64,000 bases of DNA from positions 7,874,001 through 7,938,000 of the forward strand of contig NC_070562.1 of NCBI RefSeq assembly GCF_026914185.1. Direction: 5' to 3'. The notes under the pieces are model-generated. The model searched no databases. It saw nothing but the letters and a program-made list of their open reading frames with translations, and was not told where the DNA came from. Below, piece after piece: positions 46,331-59,100 of this stretch. A program made the translations under genes and the position numbers. Position 1 is the first letter of the stretch. Every line of letters starts with the position of its first letter. Source of the stretch: Puccinia triticina. Its lineage: Eukaryota > Basidiomycota > Pucciniomycetes > Pucciniales > Pucciniaceae.

Positions 46331-47867
46331 TTTATGTACTCTCTGCACCTTTTCTGAAAAATGAATTCCAATTTCAAAGTCAATCTTCTATTTAAGTAAT
46401 CCAAGGTCCTCATGAATGAAGTGTAATTGAGGGGACCTACTTAGCTCTTCTTTGTCTGAAAGCTTGAAAACCTTTTAATTTTGAGTGCTTCCAGGAGTTG
46501 TGCTGTCAACATGTTTTTTGCCTTCCAAATCAGTTTCCACATTGACTACTTGATGTGGTTTTATTTTGAGGAGGTTGTTTGGATGTGGCAGGGGAACTGG
46601 TCACCAAGCATGTTGGTGATACAGTTGCTTTTTGATGCTTTGTTCCTTTTGCCATTGCAAAGGGGGTGGGTAGTTGTTGAGTGATGGATTTCAATCTCTG
46701 GGGCCAAGAGTCAAGCACAAGTGAGCGCGCCACAACTTTACCATCAGATCACATACAACTGCAGTGCTGCAAATGAGATTGACTGGCTGTGTGAGAAAGC
46801 AAGATTCCCTAGATGACAGGTACCTGTCGCACGTGACCAAAGGGTGGACACCCGCACCTGCATGCGTATCCATAGGCAGGTAGCTGTTGAAGTCTAGCAG
46901 GTACCTCCTGATAGACACCAGTTACCCGTAAAGAGGTACTTGATGCCATCTTTAGTATGAGACTGTATGAGATTCTGTACCCCATCTTCACCGAGGTGCG
47001 TAATATAGTACACCACAAGTGGTTTGGGGTCCATATCAGCCGTACCCCTTTCTGGTGTCCATTTAGTAAAAACTTGGGGGGCAAAAAGAATGAACCTGGT
47101 CAATAATGTCTCTGTGATTCAGTAAATCTTGAAAGTTTGCTGCCAGGTGGAAAAGGGGGCTAGAAATTTGCTCATGCCATTGAAAAACAAAGAACAATTG
47201 GAAATGCTTGACTTTTTTCAACCGTAAACTCTCATCAATTCACCTCTGCAGTTTGAGTGGTGGTGTTAAATTTGACTAATTTTGTGTTTTGAGGGGGAAG
47301 TGGTGGGTGTGGACCGTGAGAGTGCATTGGCAAAGCCGCCCTGGACTCTAGTAACACATAAAATCATAAACTTCCAATCTAAAAAAAGGTGTACCGCCCA
47401 GACACTCAAAACAGAGCAATAATTCCAAAATGGTACATCAAAAATCATCACTTGAAAAGTTTTATTATCTTATAATGATTTGAGGTATTGAAAATTTTAT
47501 AATTTCAACTTTGAATACCTTAATTGGCTTTATATCACTTTTGATCACAGATTGATCAGGTGTATGCCACTCTAAATCTGATTTTTGAGAATCCTCTCAT
47601 TTGTAGGGATTAGTAGAGTGACTCCAAAGTGGTCAATGTCACATAGGCGGATAAGAAATAAGTATGTATGTAGTGCGCTCACGAGCTGGGTTCTGTGACA
47701 GGGGAGATGGGTGACAGTGGAGTGAGAGTCGGAGTTTGAAGCCAGCGAACCTTCAGTGCATCATCGCTGTATGAAAGCTCCATCGCACCACTCCCACTGC
47801 CTGCTATCATCCCCCACTTCGTCATATCATCAACAGCTCACATCGGAAGCACATACAGCCTATCAAG
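46331..47867. other. gene-free stretch upstream of the AGC kinase
   Basis: AT-rich sequence without a recognisable gene or bounded repeat. The last 200 bp before 47868 is presumably the promoter and 5' UTR of the kinase gene; no clear TATA box was seen. Confidence 0.4.
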
Positions 47868-50800
47868 ATGAAAGCAGCCGCTGCAAGAACCTTCGGAAAG
47901 AGTGAGTATCACCTACCTCAGTTCGTATTGGCCATCTGTTCGAGCACTGACTCACCCGCCATTACTTCTCATCAAATAGAGTCCAAAGATTCTGTTCCTT
48001 CGAATGGCTCGGAGGCCAAGGCTGATGAGTCTGCCGATAACAAGCCTGGCCAAGCTCGCTCACTCAAGGTCTCCTCTCCCGGCACTTTAGTCATCCGGAT
48101 CGTCGAGGCCACCGGATTGAAGCTTCCCGAGGGCACCGAACTTCCCGAGCGTATCCAACGCGCCCTCGACAGTGATGCTGCAAACTCTAGCTCGGTCAGC
48201 GGAAGTGCCGGGCCAGGCTTGAACAATAAAGCGAGCCATCGAGTCAGTGTCCATCGAAAACAAAAATGGTGGCTACCCTGTAAGTTCTCCTCTTGCTTTG
48301 GCTTTCATCTTTCTTCCTCGAGCTGCCTTCACCATCGCAGTCCTTTGGACCTTCTTCTTTCAATGCTTTTGGTCTTCTCACCCACTCATGCAATGCTTTA
48401 TGAATCCCACCTCGCTTTGCTCAACACGCCTTCACCACACAGATTGTATCTTAACTTATGATAAAAACGAAGTAAGCACATCTGGAATTCCAGTATCCAG
48501 TTTGACCTTGATCGTGAGTGATTGACACTTGTGGTTTTGATAGATATTGGTCGATGCCGTCGGCGGAGCATTAGAAAATCCGGGCTGGATGTATCGCGCA
48601 GACTTGTCGGCTTCCGTTTCCTAACCTTGATTTCTCGATCACATGCATGCTAATCTTCTGCCCCTTTGAATAATCTGTTTCGTGACGACACACTACAGTG
48701 ATGTATCGCGTGCATCCGACGTTACTGTTTCTGCTTACCTAAGGACCGCTCCGGGTCATGATCGTCAAGACATGGGCAATGATTTGCTCATCAGTAGTGT
48801 CACATTCTCTCCCAATATTCAAGCTAAGGTTAATACTTCATTTCAAAAATTGCATACAGTCCGCGTTATGAGGAGGTTTGGTAGACAATTGACCTTTCGG
48901 ACTTTAACGGATTGAATTTCATTTTCGTCAATCAGGGTGTGACCGATGCATGGTATCCCGCTAGCAGTGGCGAAGGAAGGTTCCATGTCCAAGTGATGTA
49001 TAAAGCTTCTGCCGTGGGTCTTACGGATCACATCCTCATGATTAACTGGATTACACTGCTTACCAATTTGGTGGCTTCTTTTAGAATGATCCCTTGACCA
49101 TCGACTCATTCGAGTTATTAAAAGTCATTGGGAAAGGATCATTTGGGAAAGTCATGCAAGTTCGCAAGAAAGACACCGGTCGAATCTATGCGCTCAAAAC
49201 CATTCGAAAGGCCCACATCGTTTCTCGCTCAGAGGTCACTCACACCCTCGCCGAACGAACCGTCTTGGCCCAGATCACCAACCCATTCATAGTTCCTCTC
49301 AAGTTTTGCTTCCAAAACCCCGACAAGCTTTATCTGGTCTTGTCGTGCGTACATATTACGTCTTCAATCTGTGATTGCTTCCACACAAAAGCTGCACCTA
49401 TGCTAAGATTACGCTGTTTCTAGCTTCATCAACGGTGGTGAATTGTTTCATCATCTGCAGCGCGAAGGCCGATTTAGCGAGGAACGATCAAGACTTTATA
49501 CCGCTGAGCTTCTCTCGGCACTTGAATGTCTGCATTCGATGGATGTCATTTACCGGTTTGTAAACTCCTGTTGCTGTAGGTAAGGGCTTTGAACGACGCT
49601 TTGCTGAATGTATTCTCCCTTTCTAGTGATTTGAAGCCGGAAAACATTCTTTTGGATTATACTGGCCACATCGCCTTGTGTGATTTTGGGCTTTGTAAGC
49701 TCAATATGGGTGAAGCCGAACGAACAAATAGTCAGTTTACCTATCCATACCTACTCAACGCTTGGTTTGGTTCCCCACTGACTTCTAATTTGTTTTCAAT
49801 ACACATTTTCCAGCGTTCTGTGGAACTCCAGAGTAAGTTGTCTATAGTCCATCTCCCGAAGAACTGGATTGTTCATCCTGAAAGTTTGCATGTGGTTCCT
49901 ATCCGTAGATACCTTGCCCCAGAAGTCATTAAAGGGGAAGGTTACGGTAAAACTATTGATTGGTGGACGCTGGGAATCTTGTTGTATGAGATGTTGTCCG
50001 GTCTCCCCCCGTATTGTGAGTTTGGGCGTCTGAGTGTTGATTTATTTGAGTATGTCACTGATGATGTTCATGTCATCTCCAAACAGATGACGAAGGTGAG
50101 TGCTCATCACGACCTTGGGTGGTGCTCCCAGAGGTGCTGATTCTCCGCTCAATCGCGGTTTCCATCCGTCTTGATAATGTTCAATTTAGACCATCATACG
50201 ATGTATCGCAAGATTCTCAAGGTGCGTCACTTGTGTTCTAAACTTCAGATGATCGGAGAAATTGACAAGTAGTATTGGCAATTAAACTATGTAGGACCCA
50301 TTAACCTTTCCAGCCGAAATCAAGCCTGATGCGCGTGCCCTATTGACTGGGCTACTTGACCGTGACCCCAATGTTCGTCTGGGAGCGAGAGGTGCAGAGG
50401 ATATCAAGCGACACTCCTTTTTTGCCAAATCCATAGGTTCGAGGCATTCTGTTTTCCAAACCTCCTGATCCGATGTCCAGAGCATCAAACGCTGAAATCA
50501 GGGCTTGTGCAGATTGGGATAGATTAAACTCGAAAGGATATCGTCCACCGTTCAAACCCAGTGTCGAAAGTGCGGCCGATGCCAGCAATTTTGATAGCGA
50601 GTTCACAAGGTTAATGTCTCTCCTTTCAGACTTTTATTTCAATGGAGTATGGTTACTTTGTTGTCGGTGGTTGAAAAATAGATTGGTTTTTACATCGTAG
50701 TGAAATGCCTATGGATTCTGTGGTGGAGGATTCGCATCTGAGTGAAACCGTACAACAACAGTTTGAGTATGTCCAAGAATTTTCAACTCTTCTGGGATCC

Positions 50801-50886
50801 TACGGCTCAACTCATTTCTTTTTATTGATAGGGGCTTCACTTTCAACCCGGCTGGTGAATACATGAGCGAAAGTGTCCGAGATTGA
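47868..50886 (+). CDS. AGC-family Ser/Thr kinase, Ypk1/Gad8 type (551 aa)
   Basis: Seventeen exons join in phase: 47868-47901, 47980-48279, 48443-48471, 48544-48605, 48699-48828, 48936-49013, 49085-49344, 49424-49555, 49627-49730, 49814-49832, 49909-50015, 50087-50095, 50190-50221, 50295-50436, 50513-50609, 50701-50766, 50832-50886. A C2-like N-terminal region (about 46-205) precedes the kinase domain: GKGSFG loop (227-232), Lys249, YRDLKPEN with Asp343, DFG at 361, activation loop TFCGTPE, then APEVIKG. The tail has a turn motif (TSEMPMDS) and hydrophobic motif FEGFTF (Thr537), the TORC2 target site in Ypk1/Gad8/SGK kinases. These kinases control sphingolipid synthesis and plasma-membrane stress responses. 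Exons of 19 and 9 nt lie inside the kinase domain. Confidence 0.93.
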
Positions 50887-52185
50887 TAACCGCAGCGACA
50901 AACAAACTACCTTTTTCACCCGAAGGAATCATCACACAACCTATTCCGATTACCCTCTACGTTTTCAAAACTTCTCAGTGCCGATTTCCCCACGGACACT
51001 CGCCCTTCACCAAGTTGCCATTTTTTTCGGCTTCGGTTTCTTCCTTTTTCCGAGACACTCTCTGCCCAGGTCATTTCCTAACCTTTGGTCTCACTGCCGT
51101 GGCAAAGTACTAGGATAGATTGTTATTGTTACCATCATTACTGTAGATAAACCGGAGCGTGAGTATTGTAAATTCTTTTCATCCTTCTGGCTACTTTCAC
51201 GTTCGAAAGTTGCTCGCTCTCTTTCATCCCAAGAAACAAACCGCGGGTTTTTTGTGGGAGGGGGGTTATGTTTGGCTTCAGTTTTTTTATTTCTTTTCAA
51301 AATTGACCCGATAACATGTTTATATACATTTGCAAGTCTCGTTTTGTTCCTTTCATCGAACTCAAGTTGTCTATCAATAAACTCTCCATCGTTCCCGAGT
51401 GCAAATTTGTTGTTTCTTTTTATCTTCTGTGCACTATAATTTAAGGCTCTGTACATAAATAGTCAAACATTATATGGTATTTTTATGTTTGGGCCGGCAT
51501 GCCCCCAGTGACCCACCCAGACTTCTGCCGGTGGTCACAGTTTCCAACTTAGCACCAGTCCCTATGTCTGGTACACCCTGGTGCGTGCTGGCGCGAAGTA
51601 AGCCTGCGAAATGAACCTGCGAAGCGAGCCTGCAAAGTGAGCCTGCGAAGTGAGCCGAACTTAACACAAGGTCGCCTCCTGCGGGCCGTGCACCACTTCC
51701 TTTCTGGTGAGACTGGGCGCTACCGCCCAGACCCGCTCAAGCCTGCGAACGAAGTCCCTGCCAAATGACATCCCCTCCACAAAGAGAGGGACTTGTTAAG
51801 TTAGTCTCAGTTTAAGCAGTCTTCCGCATCGTCGGTATCCTCAGAGTCTAGTTGTGCTTTCTTGGATGAAAACGAGCCAAGCTTCATTGCGCTTTAATCA
51901 GCCGAATCCCATACACTTGACTTTGATAGTAGTATGATCAACGTGAAATCAACAGTCACCCAGGGCTACTGTTGGTACGGAGATGCACCCGCGTTTGGTA
52001 CAACCCAGTCTAATCTTCGTTTTCATCCAGGAACTTTTACCTTTGCGCATGACTATGGTATCTTCAATCATGTAGTTGGGATTTGTTTCAAGTTTTGATG
52101 ATAAATTAAGGTCCATCATCTAAACAGCATTCCGGATTTTAGCAAAGATTGTCAGTTGCACTGCAGACAGACGTTGAGTGGATTA
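50887..52185. other. gene-free stretch
   Basis: No coding frame with recognisable features. It includes a 13-bp tandem repeat (51602-51653) within a GC-richer segment (51480-51780). Confidence 0.4.
51602..51653. repeat. 13-bp tandem repeat, four copies
   Basis: Units of the form GCCTGCGAAGTGA repeat four times with one or two changes each, with partial copies outside. Confidence 0.7.
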
Positions 52186-53104
52186 TTAGCGAAGACCTTT
52201 TGATGCCTCACCTTTTTTGTCAACTAACTTAACAAACGTTCTGGAAAAGCGGGGGCCAGTGAAATATCTCCAGTATCGGTTTGATACACAAGATAGTATC
52301 TTCCAATTGTCATGCACGATTATTGAAGCAAATCGCATCGTGTCCTTCATTCCGAAAAAACTTTGAAGATGTCCTACAGGTATAACACCATGCTTGTAGA
52401 GAAAGTCAACTGTTCTCAACACAAATTTTTGGAGGACCAAGGCTTCCCAGTAGCCCTCGTCGTCCTTGAGCATCTTGAGCGCCGTTTCAACTGGCATGAT
52501 TTCATGTAGCAGAGCATTCAACCTTTCGATCCATTCCCAAGTCACTTTATCAATTACTACATCAAGAACATCCCCACTCAATGTCCCCGGCTCGAGAATA
52601 GATGAACTTGAGAGTTTTCTTGCGAAACGTATTTCTGAATTCGTATTGCGCACCTCAAACGGTTTTCGTGAACTTCCTGGTTCTGCAGTTGGCATCCGGC
52701 GACTCTTTCGTTTGAACTTACAAGACATGTCTCTACGAGTAACAGTTTGCAATCGGTTGGGCCGTGTCAAATTTTTAAAGCTTGATTTTATATCCAAACT
52801 CGCATTGTAAAGTTACTGGAAATATGGGGAAAAGGGCGTACTTCAGTTTCCTGTTAACTATTTTGCCGACTCGCATCACTGCTTCAACAAAAGTAAATTG
52901 CCCTGGCGGTTCAGGCAGTTGAAGCGGCTTGAGTGTTACGCGCTTGTTCATCAGCTTAAACAAGTTGTCTTGTTTAGATTCCGGTATAAGTGCGTGAATA
53001 ATTTGCAGTCTTCTAATAAGTTCCAACAGTTCGTTATTCAGCGGAGTCATCATCTCCTGAACCGCCGTGAGCTGTTCACGTAATGATATGTATTCCTCAG
53101 CCAT
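52186..53104 (-). CDS. unrecognised two-exon protein (269 aa)
   Basis: Exons 53104-52842 and 52732-52186 join across a 109-nt intron (GTACGC...CGTAG) in phase. The N-terminal 90 residues look like an amphipathic, coiled-coil-prone helix (EYISLREQLTAVQEMM, LLELIRRLQIIHAL). A basic Ser-rich linker follows, then a helical C-terminal half with several Trp (VTWEWIERLNALLHEI, FFGMKDTMRFASIIVHDNW). There is no signal peptide or membrane segment. I know no matching family; it could belong to a rust-expanded gene family. The splice logic and even composition argue for a real gene. Confidence 0.55.
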
Positions 53105-54045
53105 TGATGGTGGGCCTGAGAAGTGTACTGCGAGTCAGTAGTAACATTTGAGGAAATAACCGTAGTTTCAGTTTTCTTATCAGTAAATCTATTTCAAGCT
53201 TCCACGCCGTGAATATGCACCCAAATGTTATGGGAGGCTGACATTTTTCAGGCAGCTGATCAGTCTGTCTTGTGGCTTCCTGGCTAGCTTTACCAATCGT
53301 CTGGCAGGCTACCAGACTCCGTGGGAGTTGCGAAAGATTAGTATCCCTGTAGCTTTTAACGTGATTGGAAGTAAGGCGCGGATTTACCGAAATCTATGTG
53401 ACCCACGTCGAGTAAACTAGAAGCGGGAACATAAGACAGCGGCTCTATCGCTGGAAGAATGGGATAAATGATATCGCGTCAGTCTATTTGAGTCTTCCAC
53501 TTCTGCGGTCGGAAGAGAGAAGACGGGACCTACTTACGGTATGCAAAAATACTGGCTGCAGGTATCCTGTACACCAACAGCACCATGATAACATAGTGAG
53601 CCACGTTCAGGCGGCTACGGCAAACGGCAAAGAGTTGGGTTTGCCAACGCGTCGGCCACATCATTCTTCCAAGTGGCAAGTGCCCCCAGCTTGAGGGTGC
53701 TTGTGCTTTGATGAGTGGAAGGCATTTTATGGGCCCGCTCAAGCCGCCCGCGAGATATACACAATAATGGGTTGGTTCTTGCCGCAGCCGGCGGCCTGCA
53801 CTCACTGCGGATAAAACCGCCCGTCTGCGGGTGTCGGGATGCAGATGCAAAGGGGGAGGGGGTCCTCAGAGGACCCCGCCTCCCCCGGGGCCTCGGGATA
53901 CCAGATCAAGTCATAGGCATTTTGGTGGCATTTGGAGCTTTTGAGTGCAGCTAAGGCCTGTACCTGAGGGCTTGGGCGGGGGGTAAGAGCCTGGTCCCAA
54001 ACCCCACACCCGAAACCACCGGGATGATCACAGTTTTTTTTATGC

Positions 54046-54109
54046 TGTTGTTGTGGTCCACAACAACATTGTAGGTTTCAGTCCACAACTTGTGGACTGA
54101 AACCTACAA
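54046..54109. repeat. two adjacent near-perfect palindromes
   Basis: 54046-54068 is a palindrome of TGTTGTTGTGG and its complement. 54069-54109 has two perfect 20-bp arms (TTGTAGGTTTCAGTCCACAA) around a single C. Both could form cruciforms. Confidence 0.85.
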
Positions 54110-54243
54110 TTTCATCAGTTGATCTGTCCTTTTTGCCATCCAGGTGACTCATAGGAATACTTTGCTTGCCCAATCAGAGCACTGAGCCCCAAGAAAACTG
54201 AATAAACATCCTAGGCCAATCCAATCATTACCACAGGCAGCAA

Positions 54244-54519
54244 TGGGCCACTACACTACACTAATGTTATTGGACAATAACTGTTAGTGTAGCCATTTTG
54301 TTGACTCTCAAATTCATGTTATTTGTTATCTCAGATACAAGTATCCACACTAACAATAACAGCAAATAACAGGCCTTTTATTGCTACTAACAGGATAAAA
54401 TAACAGTAGTTCCTTTGTTAGCAACACAAAAAAAGGGATATAACAGAAAAAATTGTTATTGCTAGCTGGTTTAAGCTAGACTACGCTGCACTAACAAATA
54501 ATGTTAGTGTATTGGCCCA
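54244..54519 (+). mobile_element. TGGGCCA-type MITE (copy 2, about 276 bp)
   Basis: Same family and orientation as 30886-31212. Here the inverted similarity may extend outward to GGCAGCAA/GGCAACGG, flanked by ACA on both sides. The interior differs by a few deletions. Confidence 0.6.
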
Positions 54520-55120
54520 CCGTTGCCACAGGCCCATCAAGCAACCTCCCAAGCCCATCCAATTGACCTTCCCAAGGCTCAAGCCCACCTGAATCATAAT
54601 AACTTACAGATCAATCCATCATAAGTGTGAATAAAGTTAGCAATGAGTTCAGAACAGATTGCTGCTTACTTGCAAGTTGACGTTGAACTGACTTCAATGT
54701 CAGACAAGATTCAAGAAGAATGACAAAATTATGGTCTGGAACTCTGTAGAGAGTGCCACAGATTCCCCCCTGGTGATAATTGAATAGGGAAGCCCAGTGT
54801 ACATATTCATGGAACCACAGGGGCCTTATAAACTTGAAGCCAAGCTATCCATAAATAAATAGAACAATCTTTTGAAATACTGTTGGAGCTTCCATTTGCC
54901 CTCCCTGCTCATGACTTCACCATCTCTTTGATTAATTAGCTGAGGTAGTATAATGCTTTTTTGAGTGGAAAATGATGTGCCATACAATTGAGTAGACACT
55001 TATCATTGCCATACTTTTTGTCAACCAGTAGTTTTGAGAGGCAAATGTCAGCACCTCCAGCAATGGTGCAACCATTACAATACATTGAGCATATTGGATA
55101 AACATTTTTCATTGAAGATA

Positions 55121-55200
55121 CATACCTACATGTCCAATTTTTTGTTTTGAGCCATTATCTATACAAAGAGCTAAAAACAAAAATTGGACATGTAGGTATG
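55121..55200 (+). repeat. 80-bp hairpin with about 28-bp stem
   Basis: The arms CATACCTACATGTCCAATTT and its reverse complement, extended by a T/A-rich segment, enclose a loop of about 25 nt. The shape would suit a fold-back MITE or a small-RNA precursor. Confidence 0.75.
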
Positions 55201-55259
55201 CGTCTCAAAATAGCATTCATCTGCTCTTCTAAACCCAAGGGAAGTCCTCCAGCTCTGAA

Positions 55260-55400
55260 ATGGTGTGCATCAAGCTTTGTACTTGAATATTTCTGGAGTG
55301 CACACTAATAGCTATATTTCCACCCCAAGAATGGAGTGCATGAACTGGTACTCTAAATCTGTTGGAGTGCATGCATATATGTTCCACTCCATGAATGCAG
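55260..55400. repeat. tract with repeated GGAGTGCA motifs
   Basis: GGAGTGCA and its complement recur five to six times. The same motif set (TGCACTCCA) marks 17640-17970, so both are probably remnants of one repeat family. Confidence 0.4.
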
Positions 55401-56106
55401 AGTTTGAGGCCACAAATGGGGAGACTTGAGATGAAAGCAAAGCCTCTGGTCTGAAACTCTAGTGGGGCTGAAAACAACACTAAGCAGACACTCTAAGAGG
55501 GCTAGGCTGCTGCTAGCTTGGATGGTGGAGAGGGCTACAAGGGGCTGTGTACTGATATAGAGATCCTAGAGCACAGGGTGCAAAAGGACTGCTGGATTTC
55601 CAGATTTCTCTCTAGCTGATGTAAATGGAGGACTTGCTGCCAATCTGGAAAGCCAGATTTTCTCAGATTCCACAGGGAAATCTAGGCAGATCTAGACAAT
55701 CAAGCCCAGATTTGGCTGCAAAATCTGCCGAGTTCCCAGATTGACAGGAAGTCTTCCAATGCTATCGGGGGCTGAGTTGTGGGACAGAACGCAATCAAGA
55801 CAACATGGATCTTTGATGTGAGAGAGTGAACCAAGCAACATGGAGGGAGGAAGTAGTAGTGCAAACCCAACGATGAATGGAGCCATGCTCTGCGTCTGCT
55901 CCGTCTAACTGTTGCTATTTCATTTAACGGGCACACTTGAAGTGCTCGTCTCGATGGGGGGTGTCTTCGGTGTTTATGAACCGGTGTTGGTGGTGGAGTG
56001 CTGCTGTGACAGTTGGTGTGATACTCGCGATGGCTGGTGGCTGGCTCACTCAGCCAAGTCAGCCAGTCACTGCACGCACTCACCTTACTCAGCCAACCGA
56101 CTCCCC
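55401..56106. other. upstream region of the MAPKKK gene
   Basis: Contains the likely promoter and 5' UTR. The open frame continues upstream of 56107 to 55912, but that part lacks family similarity and its composition changes, so ATG 56107 is preferred as the start. Confidence 0.4.
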
Positions 56107-59100
56107 ATGGCCAGCCCGACCCTCCGGAATGCCCGCACCTCGCCCGACCTGCGCACCGCCGAGCTCGAGCACCGCCCGCCGATGATCCCGGCCGGCGCGC
56201 AGGTGCTCGTCACCCTCGACATCGATGCCGCCTACTTCGTCGACCTCTCCGGCTCCACCTCGCCTGCCGCCATCAAGGAGCGCATCTACGCCAAGCTCGG
56301 GATCTACGACGACGACCACGCCAGCTTCCGGATCTCCCGCTGCCGGGCCGGCCAGCCGCTCGGCCAGCCGCTCGACGACTGGCAGCTCTGGGACATGAGC
56401 ATGCGTGCCGCCCGGGAGTCCGACCCGCCCATGCTCGTCGTCCGCTCCAGCCCTGCCCAGAGCGAGCCGGCCCACCCCCAGCACCACCCCCAGCACCCGC
56501 ACCCGCACCCGCACCAGCCGGCCTACCACCGCCACCACAGCAGCAGCCACTCCAACCACTCCCCAAACTCACCCGACCATCCCAGCCACCCGCACGACTA
56601 CCGCTCCTCCTCCGCCGGCAGCCGCGACTCGCCCGATCCACAGCACCACCATCTCCCACGCTCCCGCTGGCAGCGCATCAGCCGCGAACAGCTCCACCAC
56701 GCCCGCGACGGCTCCGCCTCCTCTGCCTCCCACCCGCCCCCCCACCCCGCACCCTCCGCCGACCTCCGCAACCCCTCCCCGGCCACCAGCCCCTTCCCCG
56801 ACGACCGCCGCCCCTCCCCCCACGCCGCCAACACGCCCTTCGAGCTGCCCCTCTACCCGGCCACCCACCGCCACGCCCCCCGCCCCCAGATCGACACCCC
56901 GGACGACTGGGTGCGCATCCACCACCCGCCCCGGCTCTCGCCCGAAGCCACCTCGCCCACCAAGCCCCGCCCCCCGCGCCGGCCCTCGGACCCCCCTCCG
57001 AAAACCGGGCCCCCCCTCTCCTCCTCCCAGCCCCCGCTCCCCAGCCACGCAGACCCCCGGCTGGCCGACTACCAGCGCCAGCAGCAGCAGCAGCTCCGCG
57101 CAGCCAGCTCATCCACCATCCCCAAGAACACCACCCCGACCACCCGAAGATTCCCTGCCTCTGCCCAGCAGCAGCAGCAGCCGTCCGGCAGCAGCCGCCG
57201 GGGCGATCTGCAGACGGCCAAGAGCATGGAGGAGCTGCATGGCCACCACGCCGCCGACCCGCGCAAGCGGGCCATCCCTGGGCTCAGCCACCCTCCTCTG
57301 CCGCCGGACTCGGCCATCAAGATCGCCGCCTCCCCCGCCTCGGCACGCGCCCCCCCGCCGCTCCGGATCCCGCGCACCGATCCCGCGCTCCAGCGGCCCA
57401 CCCAGCCCCCCGGCCGGCCCAGCTACCCGCCCCAGACCTCCCCCAGCTTCCCCTTCCCCCAGCCGACGATCACCGCGCACATGCGCCCCGCACGCCTCGC
57501 GGGGCCCCCCGGATACGCACCCGCCCCCGGCGCCCCCTCCTCCTCCCGCAACGTGCTCCCCGCCCCCGGAAGGCCGCCCCCGACGACGAGCACGAGCCTG
57601 TCTGCCCGGAACCCCCGGGTGTCGCTGCAGATCTACGAAAGCAGGTATCTCGATCAGGCCAGGCCCCCTCCGAGGCCGCGCACCGGCGACGGCGCGTCCC
57701 CCATGCGGCCGGCCCAGTTCCCAGGTCGGTGCCCATCCATCGATCCCCTCTGGGATGTGCCCGAGCCATCACTGATGCTTCTCCTGACACAGACCGCCAG
57801 CTGCAGCCCGCACTCGTGCCCCAGTCCTACTTCCAGCCAGGCGCCAGCTACTCGGCCAGGCCCGGCGAGACCCTGCACGACCCCGCAGTCGCCCTCCGGC
57901 GGCGGGACCGGGACCAGTCGCGTGAATACCGCAGCGAACTCGAGCGGGAACCTGCGAAGCGGAGACCCAATCTGGCATCCCGTACGAAGCCCTTGTCCCT
58001 TGCGTTAGTCGAGCTGAGCACTCAGCCTCTTCTTCGTGTCTTGTCTGATTCACCCAGCTACGATCGGCCCGCCCCCGTCATCGTCGCGCTTCGTCCGGAT
58101 CGAAGACCAGCCCGAAGGACTCCTCCGGTCGCCGCTCACCGGTCCGCTCGAGCGGTCCAGTCGCCGGCCCGCCACCGAAACCGGCCGAGCGCGCCCTTCC
58201 GACCCCTCGTCATCCACATCGCCCGCGCTCGGCCACCCCATGCAGGATGCATATGGAGGACTCGACTCAGAGCCGCTCAGACAGCGAAGTAGACTCTCCC
58301 CCGTTTACAATGCTCGGATAAAATACTCAAGTCGGTTACTATTTTCTTTCTGCTTATTCAGTCACCGTGGATGGCGACGCAGAACGCTCGTCCGAACAAC
58401 AGCAGCTGGAGCGTGCGCGGCCCTCGAGGAACCCCCTGTCGCTGACGATACCGCAAGCCAGTGCCCGGCTGAGCGCGATGGGCCGGTCGGAGCGCCGGCT
58501 GGCCAACGGCTCGCCGCGCCACTCCGACGAGACCAAAGCCTCGCGGGGGGACACCCGCGAACTCAGCCCGGAAGACCTCTCCGTCCCGCTCCATCAGCTC
58601 ACACTCGACAGCATCCCCATCCCGTCCTCCACGGCCTCCGAGGAAGCCCTCCGGGCCGAGCCGCGCAAGAAGCCCTCCAGAGGGCGCTCCGCTACCACCG
58701 CCTCCACCTCCACCGGCACGTTCACCAGCTTTGCAAGCTCGTCTTTCACCAACCCCTCCTCGGCTACCACCACCCCGTCCAAGATGTTCCAGGACTTCGA
58801 GGACGACGACGACGATGTCGTTGGCACATTCGTCACCCCCATGCAACCCTACTCCCAAACTGATGAAGCAAAGGCTTCTTCCGTCGGCTCGAAGCCGAAG
58901 CTCAGTCTGCAGACCGACACTTTCGACCCCACGCATGCGGCCGCCAAGGCGGACTTCAAGCTGCCCCTGATAGTCAACGAATCGGCAAGCGAGATGGGCC
59001 CACAGACCTCGGTCGGCTCCTCCAGCTCGACCCTCAAAGGCGGCCCCTCCAACAACAACGGGGCGACTCTGCACGTCACGGGGGACAACAGGGACAGCCG

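Noticed and set aside
56037..58292. 751-residue Pro/Arg-rich ORF in another frame over the MAPKKK gene
   Set aside because: GC-rich composition opens all frames; only the chosen frame carries the RA-like and Bck1-conserved blocks and connects in phase to the kinase exons.
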